Source of the DNA: Ligula intestinalis
Taxonomy: Eukaryota > Platyhelminthes > Cestoda > Diphyllobothriidea > Diphyllobothriidae
Reading direction: 5' to 3'
Assembly (NCBI GenBank): GCA_036362985.1
Contig: JAYGXS010000007.1
Span: 18,157,628-18,221,627 of the forward strand
Length of the DNA stretch: 64,000 bases
The notes beneath the pieces are model-generated. The model ran no database searches and was not told where the DNA came from. It was given only the letters and a program-made list of their open reading frames with translations. The position numbers were made by a program, and so were the translations under genes. Positions within the stretch are counted from its first letter, which is position 1, and each line of letters begins with the position of its first letter. Shown piece after piece: positions 22,190 through 33,247 of this stretch.

Positions 22190-25173
22190 TTTTCGGCGAG
22201 TGATAGGACAGTGGCTAGAGATGAGGTTATCGACTATCCCTTTGAACTGTTCACAAGCTTCTTCAACGTTTTCGGAGAGTGTGGATGCCCAGTCTATGTT
22301 TCGTTTGCTCGAAATCACCACGCCAAATATTAGGACGGAGGTCTTGTGGTTCGGCAGGCAAAGAAAATAAACTGCATTCCCACATGAGAACTACATGGTC
22401 ACTCTGGTCTAGTGGGGGTAAGCAATTCACAATGTCCATATTGTCGAGCGACTTAGTGAGCACAAGGTCAAGGCAGTTCATCCGCTGGCCGTCACGAATT
22501 CTTGTGGGAAATGTGACGTGCTGGGTGAGAAGTAGGGATTGGGTTATATTCAGGAACTGGTGATCAAATGCCGATTCAGGGCAATCAGTTGAGGAGGAGC
22601 TCCAGTTGATGGTAGGAGCGTTGAAGTCCCCAGCAATAAGGGTATTTGGTCGCGTAGCGAAGGTTTTGAAGTTCATCCAGCAATAGGGCATCAGCCTCAG
22701 GATTGTTCCTCGGTGGTCGGTAGACAGTTAAGATATCAAGGCTTTGGGAACTCGTTGCTCTTACAGTCATCCATACCGCTTCTTGGCAAGACAGATTCGC
22801 CATTTTTCAGAAACATACAAACCGTTCTTCACGAAGGTTGCTACGCCTCCACCTCTTCGGTTGTCTCTGTCTTTCCGGAACAGTTGAACGCCGGGGATTC
22901 CAATCTCGCGATTGTCAATCTGGTCCGACAACCCTGTTTCTGTTATCGAAATAACATCGGGAAGGAGGTCGGATAAGTTGATCCTTAGTTCATCCATTTT
23001 TGAAAGAAAGCTTTGCGCATTGGTATACATAAATGCCAATTTTGAATTCTTGCGTGGTTTATTTGTAGCCCCAACGCAGGCTACTGGAGTAGCTGTGCGG
23101 TCATGCGAATTGGTTTGGTCCATGAGGGGGCAGAATTTCTTTCGACTATCTGGTCCTTGAAGATCACGAGATTCGGCTTTCCTTTGATTCTGTGTTCCCT
23201 CAATTCTAGAACTAGCATGCGGCGTTTCAGCCTGTCAGCAGGAGAGTAATCCAGCTGAAAAAACACATCCCCTCTAGAATACTTCAATCGAAAACGTCTT
23301 GACAGTAGAAGTTTTGCTTCTGTGTCGCTGGTTAGAACGATCTTTAGTGGTCGTGGTCCAATCTGCTGAGTTGCGTTTGGGTGAATTCCAAGACGAAATA
23401 TCTTTTGATAAAAGATCTCCTCAGATGGTTGTAACAGCTTGTTTAGAAGCTCTTGGAATAACCCTTTGTCAGCCTCGCTTCTTTCGCTGGGTGTTTCGGC
23501 AGAGGAATCGGGTAGTCCCTGTATTATGATGCAGTTGCCCTTGTCAGGGCCGCTGCTATTGATTGGGGGTTTTCGGGTATCCCCCTACCAATCAGAATCC
23601 TAAAATGGTTGATTGATTGCGGGCTTTCGGTTATCCTCCGACAAGTCAGAATCCTTAGATGGGCCTCGCAAAATGGGAATGTCTGCTGGGACATCCGGAC
23701 TAGTAACGCTCTGTGTACGGTCAACGGGGCCTTTATCCGGGGACCGATGAGAGGGATCCGACACTACCGGAGTGTAGGTCTCCTTAACTTGGACTGTGAC
23801 TACCTTTTGATCTGATATTTGCTTATTGGAAGAGCCTGACGGATCCTCTTTCGTAACAAGGCAACCTTCCTGTGTTGTAGTCGGTGGCCTCTTGCTCTTA
23901 GTCTTTGGCTCTTAAGGGGGCGCGACTGGATTGCTTTTTACGGGTATCTTAGACACCACTTGCTTTTTTTCCTGTGGATATGTTAGGCACACCACCCTTC
24001 ATTCTACTACGGGCTGCTCTTTGTGTGGTTTCCCCGGAATAAAAGACCTGTGGATGAGCTCTTTGACTTCTAGTTCGAGCCGGTTAAATTAGGCGACTAG
24101 CATCTGGACCATTAATTGGGATGCGGAAACCGGCTGGTCTAGTTGCGTCGTCTGCGTTAAATTTAAGACACTATTTGAACGCCTCTTCGACCGTGTTGTG
24201 ATGGTATAATGGTCAGCGCCTTCGTCCTGATGTAAGTGGTACTGTGATCGAACCCGGTCGCGCATCCTTGTTCTCTTCAGAAGTCGAGTATAATATGTTT
24301 GCAAAGCTTTTAACAATCAGCGAAAATAGATTTTCTGATCAAGCATGTTGCCTTAAATTTGAGGAAAATATACTAGAACAAGGTTTCTTGGATAGAAAGA
24401 GACTTCAAAAGTTGAGCAGGGTCGTCGTGTTGAGAAAAATTAAGTTCCTCTTGGAATTGCAAATGCTCACTTTGAAACGATAAAACAGCAAATTTCTATG
24501 TAAGAAGATTGACTCAGCCTTCGTAGAAGTTAGATCTGCAATGCACGATGGAGTAATGGACTTCTAAATCGAGAAATCGGTAGAAGCGACCATCTTCAAA
24601 ATCCGAAGAGTACAATATTTTTCAGAATGTAGATAAGTCCTCCTGAAGGTGGTTGAGGGAGATGATATTGGGCAAGCAAAGTATATTCTCAATCCCAACG
24701 GGCTGCAAGAGCGTCCTGCAGTCCTAAATCGCGAAGAAATCTAATTTCCTCGGAGGCCGAAAATGGTGGTCAGATGATGTTAGCTGTTAACTATCGTTCG
24801 GGTGTGGAAAAGGTGGAAAAAGGCTTTAGGCAAGTTTACAATCAAGTGCTATCTAGTCTTATACCTAGGTCACAATTCAGTGCTGGTTTTGTGTGATCTC
24901 ACTGCCACGGATTTTCGAGGGTCGTTAGTCAGGCGTACAGCTCACTAGGGCTCTTTTTAAAGCCACTGGGATCCACTCCTGATACACACTGACGCGGCCT
25001 TCATACAAAAGTACTAGCCACCAGCTGTTTGTACACTTTACCCAATAACGGCTGTCCATTCGACTTTTTCTTCCAATGTGGGAATCGAAGTAGCAGCATC
25101 CGGTTCTACTGAAGACCACTTGAAGAACCAGTCCCTTAGGTAATAAAAGGCACCGTTAATTTGCGAGTCTCAC

Positions 25174-25404
25174 CTTTTTCAGATTGAAAACAAACGCGAC
25201 ATAGTCTAGAAGACCAGGGTCGATTGAGGCGTGTGACTGCAAGTGTTCAGCGGTGGCTTCGTGTACCAGATCCCAGTAGCGAACATCAGGCAGTGCTGCT
25301 GAGGGCGAATCTCCCTGAAGCAGCGAGATCTCTTTCGGATCCAGAGCCTCAAAGAGCAGGGACATGTAGTCGTAGATGGAGCGCAGGGTGAGAACAAGGT
25401 CGTT
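25174..25404 (-). CDS. UBR4: UBR4 exon 12
   Basis: Exactly 77 codons, phase 0. Acceptor TTTTCCTAG|AACGAC and donor AAAAAG|GTGAGA. It reads NDLVLTLRSIYDYMSLLFEA and LPDVRYWDLVHEATAEHLQS, ending VAFVFNLKK, immediately ahead of the UBR-box exon in the transcript. A 6.3-kb intron filled by a CR1 LINE separates them. Confidence 0.8.
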
Positions 25405-25704
25405 CTAGGAAAAGAGAAATAGGAAGATGAAAGCAAGAGAAGTAATTGTTTTGCCGAAGAAGTGCGCAATCAGAATTTTCTTATGGTCTGTGAAGATCAG
25501 TGCGACCTCCTCCTCTTCCTCCTCCTTGGGGGTATTGACTACGGTGTCAAATGAATTACAATGGGAAAAAACTGCAGACGTGCGTTGCATCTATCTTACC
25601 TGCTCATTTGTGCGAGACAATCGTTAAAAGCATATCAAGGTTTATTTATTGAGCCTGGTTTTCCGTTTCTTATAAGCTGGAAGACAGGCATCCCAAGAAA
25701 TTTA

Positions 25705-26755
25705 AATTCAAGGAAAGGCGTCCTTTTGGAAAATGAGCAAATTTATTCAGTAAATTTTCAACACTGGAGCCCCAGGTCGTCGTCGTCAGACTTGAGAAAA
25801 TATGCAAAAAACAGTTAATATTTCAAAGCGCTGATGCAGGTACATAGTCCTCTAGTCTGAGCGCTAATTGGCAGTTGCAATTTGCGTCACATCGTGGTGG
25901 GCATAATAAGCAGTCACAATGGCGTAATGGCTAATTGGCAGCTGACATTTGAGTCGGTCTGGGTCAGTCCAGCTCATCCAGTGTGAACGCAAATTGCGGT
26001 TCATGTTGGTCCATAGTTGTCGATCATAGTCTTTTCCACATTGTTTTGAGGTTTTAGTACACTCCAGCCAACTCAATACGCCTGTTTATGCATGAATCAT
26101 CGGAGTGCATGGCCTCAAGCCATTCTCGGCCTTTTTTGGAGGGGCAAACTCCGACGATGCGTGTTTTGTCCCATGCAAAGGTATGCCCTGTGTCAAGGCA
26201 ATGCATAGCCACTTTGGGCAAATGCTCACGTCTCTTCACTGCCAACTGGTGCACGTAGATGTATGTATAAACGGATCTTCTGGGTTGGCCACAATATAAC
26301 GTGTCACAAGCTTCACATGGGATTTTGTAGATGGCTTATTTCTTATCGAGGTATGTGCGCCAATTTTATTTGGTGCTGCCGCAAGTGGCTTTAAATGAGC
26401 TCAGACACGTTCCTTATACAAGGATTCGCTATGTGCTGGTTTTGGGCGTCTGAGTGCAACTATCTGGTCCCTTTTTGTTAGATTGTCTCATGCATCGGCT
26501 TACAAAGTCTCTGGGGTAACCACTGCGGGAAAACAATTCAAACAGATAATTGAGCTCGTTTCAGCAGGTTTTTTCGTCAGAGCAGTGTGTCTTGGTTCGG
26601 TGTAGCAGGCTGTTGACGGCATTCCTTTTGTGAGAGATGGGGTTGTTGCTCTCGTAGTTAAGAATAACTTCCGCATACGTTTCTTTGCAGAAAACGGCAA
26701 AAACTTTATTGAATAAATTTACTCATTTTCCCAAAGGACGCCTTTCCTTAAAACT
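25705..26755 (-). mobile_element. Penelope-like element fragment with inverted ends
   Basis: On the minus strand the block from about 26.70 to 25.87 kb encodes the C-terminal half of a Penelope-like protein: NYESNNPISHKRNAVNSLLH, then a GIY-YIG-type endonuclease with CDTLYCGQPRRS and VAMHCLDTGHTFAWDKTRIV, ending WLEAMHSDDSCINRRIEL. The reading frame is broken by stops. About 50 bp at 25711-25760 on the plus strand repeats in inverted form at 26701-26750 (about 45 of 50 bases match), so the fragment is bounded by inverted copies of one sequence. Confidence 0.75.
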
Positions 26756-27589
26756 GATTTTCCGCCTCTGAGACGGATCAAGGAATACGTTCACGTGCCG
26801 CAGTGAGGGATTCCTCAGGGTCGGCCGCATCAGCTCTCACTTTTCTTATGCACTAGTCAACCACTGACGCGGCGTACAGGCCAACAAACCGAAGGGTTTC
26901 TCAGCACCCCTTGCAGGCCTTAAGACAGTAGTTTTGGCCTCAATCGCAAACTGGGTTGTTTACTTCACGCATATTGAAAGTCGATATGATACTCGTTTTG
27001 GTCCATCGCAGCCCACTATATACCTACGGTAGATTACATTGCGGGGTGATATAAAGAAAAAGTGAATTTTTTTCGGGAAATGCGATCCGGCAAAGCTCAT
27101 CCTCCCGCCGTGGTGTTTGGATGACGGCCTAATGGGCAACGTATGTAGAGAATCGGAAAAAATTTCACTCGAGCAATCATATTCATTAGAAGATATCATT
27201 CTCAGTGTGTGTGTTCGACCATCTATTTCGATGAAGTCCACCAACATGCCGGTACAGAATGTGATAGTCTCAGTCGATAGGTTTTAGTGATAGCAGACGT
27301 AGTTGGTGCCAACCGCACTCTTCACCTTCGCCCGAGGTCAAGAAGACCAAACGGGACCCGGCGTTGGCCGCTTTCTCTAATGCAAGCCAGAAACACCATC
27401 TAATTTAGTCGTAATTGACAGTAGATCTTGCGCGGGTACTGCCGCACTATTAACCTTCACTCACCTTCAGTAGATGTCAAGATAGGCTCAAGGAGACCGA
27501 GAAGGATACGGCTACTGCTATTTTTACTATTACTAACTAATAATATAGCTGCACGTTAGAAGTACTGGTATTAATACTGACGCTACCAT

Positions 27590-28275
27590 GTGTCAGAGGT
27601 GACGCCGATTAAAGTCAACACTGGGACTCATACCCCCTTGATCTCAACAAGGGGTGTGAATTCGGGCTTAAAATATTCTGAGAAGTACATGTTTTGGGCC
27701 CTCAGTACAGCAGAGTTTACCTTGGTTTCCACCTTGTCAACCCTATCCACCAGGCTGCGTCCGCTTCGACTAGGTTGGGACTACGATACTGCTGCAAGAA
27801 GTACGTGCCTACACTTAAGTGCTACTGCCAATAATCATGTTTGCTAAGGCCAGTAAATATAATATGGCCGGTCGGCACCCCAGTATGCACTTCCAATCTG
27901 TGTGAGGCAAAGTGATTAGTCCATTGGTTAAATAAAGCGTTATTAAATAATAGCACAAGTCATACCATGCCTTTATGTCGTAAAGCTTGCCGTCTCTAGA
28001 CTACATATATGCTTACTTTGGTATCTAGCTGTAGCTTGGACTTTACATAACGTCTACTCATAGCCCCTCAATCTCAGCAGGGAGTGTGAACCTGGGTTTA
28101 TTTTATTCCGAGTAACTACATGTTTGAGGCCCGGAGCACATCAGGACTTTCCTTGGTTTCCGCCCTCTCACCTCTGTTGACCAAAAGCTGTGTCAAAGTT
28201 AACTAAGTTTGGGCTAGGATACTGCCGCCAGAGGTTATATGCCACTGCTAAGAGTGCTTATCCCATTAATCATAC
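27590..28275 (+). repeat. Two-copy tandem of an unnamed repeat (period ~430 bp)
   Basis: ACTCATACCCCCTTGATCTC at 27,626 recurs as ACTCATAGCCCCTCAATCTC at 28,056. The matches continue through TACATGTTTTGGGCCC / TACATGTTTGAGGCCC and CCTTGGTTTCC. The same family occurs reversed at 63.2-63.6 kb. Confidence 0.65.
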
Positions 28276-28549
28276 TCACTGCGACTACGGGATATTATAT
28301 TCTAGTAATATATTCCTATAATTGTACCAATAGTTGACATGCATCTCATTATTGCAACAAGCATAACAATGAGCTGGGCCGATTTGTAAGACACACGGGC
28401 GAGGGTTCACGTCAAGTAGATAAGTGAGAATCTCCTTTCCAGAGAGAGGAGGATAATGCACAGATTACGTGTATAAAGTTGGTTATGCGTGATCGCCTCC
28501 CTCTAATTTCCAAACTTTAGGGGGCGCGGGACGATACCAAGGAGCCACA

Positions 28550-28720
28550 ATGGCACGTGCAGTCAGCAGTGCGGAAAACGTGAGCCTTGCGATCACACTT
28601 ATCATGGGTCAATTGACAACCTTAGACAACTGCCACGCGATTAAGGCCGATATTGAAGAAGTAGAGGTTGTGGAAGAGCAGAAGGAAGCAGTTCTCCAAG
28701 TAACGCGCCAAAGGCCGTAG
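28550..28720 (+). other. Unassigned 56-codon open frame
   Basis: A short frame from ATG to TAG beginning MARAVSSAENVSLAITLIMG with an acidic Glu/Val tail (ADIEEVEVVEEQKEAVLQ). It lies in UBR4 intron 11, just ahead of the Penelope-like cluster, and might be a leader of that element. It is not recognised, has no paralogue in the window, and may not be expressed. Confidence 0.2.
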
Positions 28721-28949
28721 TAAGAACGATTGCCGACTAAAAATATGACTTGAGTCTACCGAGGACCGAAGGCTAAGTCGAAATGGCTCCAAATGTGGGG
28801 TTTACCGCACCCTCAACTGCAGCAGCATGAGACACGGCTTGATATATGTTGAGTACAGACATCAGGCAGTATTGCATGCGTAGCTTTGTTAGTCACCACG
28901 CACCCGCGCTAACCTCCGGTCAGCTTGACCTTTTTGATGCCGTGGCGAC

Positions 28950-30345
28950 ACACTTTTTGCTGGTGGCTTTTGGAAAAACTGTGAAAGTCGATGTATTGTC
29001 CTATCCAAAACCCAGGCTGGTTCGATCCATACTTTTGCCTTCGTAAAGGGCATCAAGAAACCCAATTTCCTCATCAACCTCAGACTCTGCAGAAAAGGTG
29101 AGCGGTGGATGCGCACCATCAATGACCTCGAACGTTGCGGTCGATACGTAAATGACATCTTCTGTCTGACAGACCATAACACTGACACCAACGCTCTGGT
29201 CCGGAAAGTTAACACTGCGCATCCATTGCTCAAGATTTTTACAGGGCCTGAATAAGATAACGAAATTTCGTTTCTTCATGTTCTCCTACGAAGGTAAAAG
29301 GATGGATCTATCCATTGCAGGGAATTTCAAAAGAAACTTTGCACGGGGCAATACATCAACTTTCACTGTTTTCTTCCCCTAAATATAAAACGAAATTAAG
29401 TCTAGGGATTGGCAGCTTGAGTGTAATGTGTCGCCAATAGAGGTGGATATGCGATTTCCAGTAGTCGCATCTCCTTCTTCTGAAGGGCCATGTATCTTCT
29501 CGCCTGAAACTGCTGAAGCAGAATTTAAGCAGCACCAGAAAACGCTTTTTGAAAACGGATACCCGAAAATTCCGTCCTCAGGAACATTCGCGAATGCACT
29601 AAAAGCCTACTACTTTAACTGCAGAAAGGAAAGACGTGTTCAAAAGATTGTCTTTCTCAAGGTTCATAAAGGCGAACTGATATTATGACAACCGAAGACG
29701 GCGATCAGAAGCACGTTCCCGCGCTGAGCCTATGCATATGATTCACGATCACCTCTCTTCTAAGCTTAAGAGGTAATTCTATACTCCCATTTAAGGCCGC
29801 ATCGATAAGTATTTCATCTTTCACCTACTTCTGTGGAATATAATATTTTGGTCGAACGAGGCACCTAGAAAAGAGGGTGCGTGAACACATGCTGACCTGG
29901 TTGAGTAAAAGTGAAACTAGATTGATTTTCGATTTTATTCTCACACACTTAATCGTTACGAATCAATGAGTCGATCCTTAAGAAAGCGTGCATGTTGTCT
30001 GCCGGACACCAGTCAACTTCTCTACGGGCCTACCCCACGGGTATTAGCAACGGTCGAGGCAGTAACAATATGGCGAACGAATCCAGCGCTGTGCTGTGAG
30101 ATGCCCTCTTTCACTTCCGTGGTCGATGACGACACCAGGTAGCAATCGCATTTGGCCCCTAGCCCTGATGACATCTGTTCATTCCGTGCACGTACGGATG
30201 GTTTTCACTCCACATATTCGACCCATGACCACTACCCACAGTCTGCTTTATTTTCCCCTCTCTCGTACTTCAATAACTTCTACCTGCCAACATCGTCATA
30301 GGGCATTGTGAAAACGATGAATTTTAATTAGCAAACATTTGTAAA
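28950..30345. mobile_element. Penelope-like element, head-to-head fragments
   Basis: The plus-strand part (about 29098-30345) carries decayed RT (CGRYVNDIFCLTDHN) and GIY-YIG (GRTRHLEKRVREHM), homologous to the element at 36-38 kb through its 3' noncoding end. The minus-strand part (about 28950-29097) carries the next RT block (SEVDEEIGFLDALYEG). The two meet head to head near 29,097. Both frames are broken. Confidence 0.7.
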
Positions 30346-30577
30346 CCCTGTCCAAATCTTTTTTTTCATTAATGCAATTGTACAGGGCCGATGACGAATT
30401 GCCGAAGTATTTTTGACGAATAGAGTTTAAAATAACGAAAGTTTTATCAACATAACGAACCAAAAACTTTGCTTTGGTGAAGACCAAATATTCTGCCCTT
30501 TCAAGAACCGCCTCAGCAATTAGGCCTAACAGGGGGGAGAGGTTGATTCCATTGGACGACCTTTAATTTGTTCATAC

Positions 30578-30874
30578 GGCAGGAGTTTCCTTGGTAGCGC
30601 ACATATGTTCTTATTTATATTTAAACACCTACTCCAACGCTTCCCGTAAGACAGAAACTTGAGGCATTTTACATGCGATATCACTATCCTAACCTAACCC
30701 GAACCCTTACCCCAAATCTTACCATAACCCTAAACCTTAGCCTAACTCTAACCCTTACCCTAACCCCAGCCCTTACCCTTACCCTAACCATAAACCTAAA
30801 CCTAAGAGAAATTAATAGTGTAGGTATTTAAATATAAATAAGAACATATGTGCGCTACCAAGGAAACTCCTGCC
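30578..30874. mobile_element. 297-bp TIR element carrying telomere-like repeats
   Basis: Terminal inverted repeats at 30578-30632 and 30820-30874 are 55 bp each and match at 54 positions, starting GGCAGGAGTTTCC. The core (about 30685-30805) is a degenerate CCCTAA/CCCTTA array. It is flanked by GTTCATAC (30570-30577) and ATTCATAC (30875-30882), an 8-bp target duplication with one mismatch. Removing the element and one duplication restores MYE-QIKG of the host RT. The duplication length and GG start fit Merlin- or hAT-type non-autonomous transposons; no transposase is present. Confidence 0.85.
30685..30805 (+). repeat. Interstitial telomere-like array
   Basis: Imperfect units such as CCTAACCCGAACCC, CTTACCCTAACCCC and ACCCTAACCATAAACCTAAA. 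Only a few units are exact CCCTAA; CCCTTA variants are common. It lies wholly inside the TIR element, so it is not a chromosome end. Confidence 0.85.
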
Positions 30875-31200
30875 ATTCATACATCTGTACACCAAATGTG
30901 CAACCGAGTTGAAGACAGTGTCGTAGAGGTTCGAGCAATTATTCAGACGTTAAGGGCGTGTCTCTGTCGCCTCATAACATCTACCGCTAGATTTTGTAGG
31001 ACGGAAATGAGGAGTGAAACGACGTCAAAGGATACCATGCATTTATCTGGCTCTGATTTTCGATCTTTTATTTGTTCGGGTGACTGTTTGGCAGGAGCTA
31101 CGCACGTTTTTCAGCATACTGTCTTTATAATCACTATTAAGACACGTTCAGGGTCATCTAACAAGTAGAAGAGGGAAGGCGGGAGGGAGAAGTAACCCAC

Positions 31201-31488
31201 CTGTAGACGGTCATTCAGATTTGATCGATCCTTGTTTAACAAAATGGTAATTATGCCTTCCGCCCAGGGACAGAGTACTTCAAAGAGACGCAGATGCACC
31301 ATCACAGAATTGCTACCGACGAGCGCGAGACAGCGCAGACCTGAGACGGCGAGAGGCAGAGCCTGGAGATCAGGCGGTTTTTTACCCTCAAAATCGTCAC
31401 CATCGGTGGGAGCGGACAGACACTGCAGTTGCAGGAGGATGGGCGTTTTCCACAGCCCAATGGCCAAATCAAATACTTGCAGGCAGAT
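31201..31488 (-). CDS. UBR4: UBR4 exon 11
   Basis: Exactly 96 codons, phase 0. Acceptor TTTCTAG|ATCTGC and donor CAG|GTGGGT. The segment ICLQVFDLAIGLWKTPILLQ followed by PLAVSGLRCLALVGSNSVMV resembles the conserved armadillo part ahead of the UBR box in UBR4 (family recall, not searched). Confidence 0.8.
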
Positions 31489-31654
31489 CTAGAAACAAAG
31501 GATGCAAAATGTAGGTGGCTTCTTGTAGGCAAAAAGGCTATAGTTTTGGAAGGCAGTAAAGCTCTGTCAATTCGTCGCTCAGATGGTAACTGCAAGCACA
31601 CGATGGGCAATATACGATGCCACAGTGCATATTTCGTATCGCAAACGGCAAGGC

Positions 31655-31805
31655 AATGAGCCCGTGGCGCGGTGGTGATGGCGCTGGACTTCTAACTAAC
31701 AGGGTCGTGGGTTCGAACCTTGAGTTGGGCACCACTTGGGGCTGGGTTTGACTGGGTATTGACGGTTAATGAGCCAGAAATGGCTCATTTAACTTTTCTT
31801 GTCTT
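31655..31805 (+). repeat. tRNA-derived SINE
   Basis: A good copy: GAGCCCGTGGCGCGGTGGTG, GGACTTCTAACTAACAGGGT, GGGTTCGAACCTTGAG, then the non-tRNA body to CTTTTCTTGTCTTT. It follows UBR4 exon 11 in the intron above it. Confidence 0.8.
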
Positions 31806-32031
31806 TTTGGATAAAAATCGAAAAGATTAGTGTGCACAACGAAACGGCGAACTAAAGCATTCCAGTTTAAGCCAGGTGTGGATGTCTGTATAGTAGTAAA
31901 GGAGGTAACAGTCAAAGTGGGGCTGAAGCTCAAAAGAACAAACGAAGTCAGCCAATCAGTGGGATGGTGAGTGAAGGTATTGATTGAGAAGGCAGGCGTA
32001 TAAACATAAAAGGACTTGTAAAGACACACAC

Positions 32032-32507
32032 CTTTGAGTGCAGTTCACAGTTGGACGTCCAGGGCGCAGCCAAAAGACGCAGAAAACGTTCCACGAGGAG
32101 ACAGAAGCGTCTGTGTTGACAGTATTTTAGCCAGCCGCGGAGACGTTCCGGTCGCAGGCTGTGGGCGCGTGCGGATAGACCGTAGGAACTGAGCGGTGAC
32201 ATACGGAGCAGCGTTTTCAGAGCCTGACGCACCTGTTGCTTGATGCCCCCCTCAGCCGTCTCGGCAGCTTCGATGCAGCAGGCGCGTTTCTCATCGATGA
32301 TGTATGCGCCCAGTCGGCTGACACCATCATCACCGCACTTTGGTGTGCTCAAGAAGGCAATAAATAGAGCCCGAAGGAGAGCAGCTTGCTTTTGTGATTG
32401 CTGTTGGGTGGAAATGGTGGTGGATGGTCGTGGAACAGTCAGAGTGGATTGGAGAACAGCGGCTGCCAACTGGGAGAAAAGGACTTCGTGCGACGGTGGA
32501 TTAATGG
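32032..32507 (-). CDS. UBR4: UBR4 exon 10
   Basis: Acceptor TTTCTTCAG|CCATTAATCC and donor AAAG|GTGTGT. About 158 codons: AINPPSHEVLFSQLAAAVLQ, a Gln/Ser linker, then KQAALLRALFIAFLSTPKCG and WLKYCQHRRFCLLVERFLRL, typical of a helical repeat. It ends phase 0. A (GA)n run lies in the intron just above it. Confidence 0.78.
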
Positions 32508-32563
32508 CTGAAGAAAGAGAGGGTTGGGAGAGAGAGAGTACTTCGTGACTACTAGTGGTTAGA

Positions 32564-32584
32564 TTGATGAGAGAGAGAGAGAGA
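32564..32584 (+). repeat. (GA)n microsatellite
   Basis: Nine to ten GA units in the intron above UBR4 exon 10. On the transcribed strand it is a pyrimidine run near the acceptor. Confidence 0.85.
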
Positions 32585-32998
32585 AGGATATGAGCACCTG
32601 TTTGTGATTGAGTGCTGTGAAAATGCAAGTTCCCGGCAATGGATTGCAGATATTAGTTATAACAGAAGTGTTTGTTAGACTTCTGGCTTCTCAACGAAGT
32701 ATCGAGGATACTACGAGTATGATAAAGCATTCAGACGACTAGAGAGGTTGAGGTTACGCGGAGTCGCTGAAACAGATTAGGGCTGCCATCATACTTAAGC
32801 TATATGTCCTTTTGACATCCATTTAGGCCGAACACATGGGACAGAACCCGCTATGCGGTCCATGAACGCAAAACAGAGTGTTCGTCTACGCTGCTGCAAC
32901 CTCAGTTGGGAACTTAAAGGAAGGATACTGACATCAGAACAATAAGCCCCTGTTAAACTCTAATTGTCGACAGATAATTTGACTGCACAGCCTCTTAC

Positions 32999-33247
32999 CC
33001 CGTAGGAGAATGAAATTAAGGAGGCGCAATTGACTTGACGCCTCCTGAATCGACTGGTCACCACCAGAAATGGTGGCCGTCGGTGGTGCAAATAGCGAGA
33101 AGAAGGGCAATTCACGCAGACTTGAGTTGAGGCTCGGATCAAGTTTGGAGAGACAGCGTCGAATAAAGCGCGGGGTGCCGCTGGCCAGTTCCAGGTAATT
33201 GAACGCCTCTTCACGAACAGCACTGTACAGTCGATTGAGTGTGGGAT
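32999..33247 (-). CDS. UBR4: UBR4 exon 9 (no in-frame ATG)
   Basis: The right frame here lacks a methionine, and a longer competing frame runs on the same strand. The exon is set by acceptor TTTTTTTGCAG|ATCCC and donor CGGG|GTAAGA. Using two leading bases gives PTLNRLYSAVREEAFNYLEL, then FIRRCLSKLDPSLNSSLREL and RLLNFILLR. This is leucine-rich helical sequence that reads straight from exon 8 and into exon 10. The phases (one base in, one base out) confirm it. Confidence 0.78.

Larger units (their letters stand above)
19700..24160 (-). mobile_element. CR1-clade LINE, split by a solo LTR
   Basis: Read on the minus strand from about 24.15 kb: a charged, proline-rich ORF1-like region (about 23.2-24.1 kb), an endonuclease (LAFMYTNAQSFLSKMDELR near 23.02 kb; LIAGDFNAPTINW near 22.62 kb; LDQSDHVVLMWE), an RT (AQHGFRRVRSCLTNLL; YIDFKKAFDTVPHQRLLLKL; SGVPQGSVLGPVLF), the intact FADD catalytic site near 20,530, and the CR1 tail (GHSLKLRPVKARIDGRKFFV, then NRIVSAWNALQEEVV) ending about 19.72 kb. 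A nonsense codon sits just before FADD, and other frameshifts exist. It lies in UBR4 intron 12, in sense orientation with the gene. Its 5' and 3' edges are not exact. Confidence 0.88.
30345..31100 (-). mobile_element. Penelope-like element RT fragment, target of a nested insertion
   Basis: The minus-strand frame reads KCMVSFDVVSLL (about 31.05 kb), CTFGVQMYE up to 30,876, then YEQIKGRPMESTS from 30,577 and GLIAEAVLERAEYLVFTKAK, then RYVDKTFVI. The canonical YVDD is YVDK. The frame is cut between MYE and QIK by a 297-bp inverted-repeat element. Its lower end abuts the plus-strand element at about 30.35 kb. Confidence 0.8.

Noticed and set aside
24190..24262. A functional tRNA gene (ATGGTATAATGGTCAGCGCC and GTGATCGAACCCGG)
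   Set aside because: A- and B-box-like words are present but the acceptor arms do not pair and the anticodon arm is not convincing.
27590..28275. A CRISPR-like or centromeric satellite array
   Set aside because: Only two diverged units in a eukaryotic intron; no short regular spacers.
30685..30805. A true chromosome end
   Set aside because: The array is short, degenerate and enclosed by perfect inverted repeats and a target duplication, with a host gene continuing on both sides.
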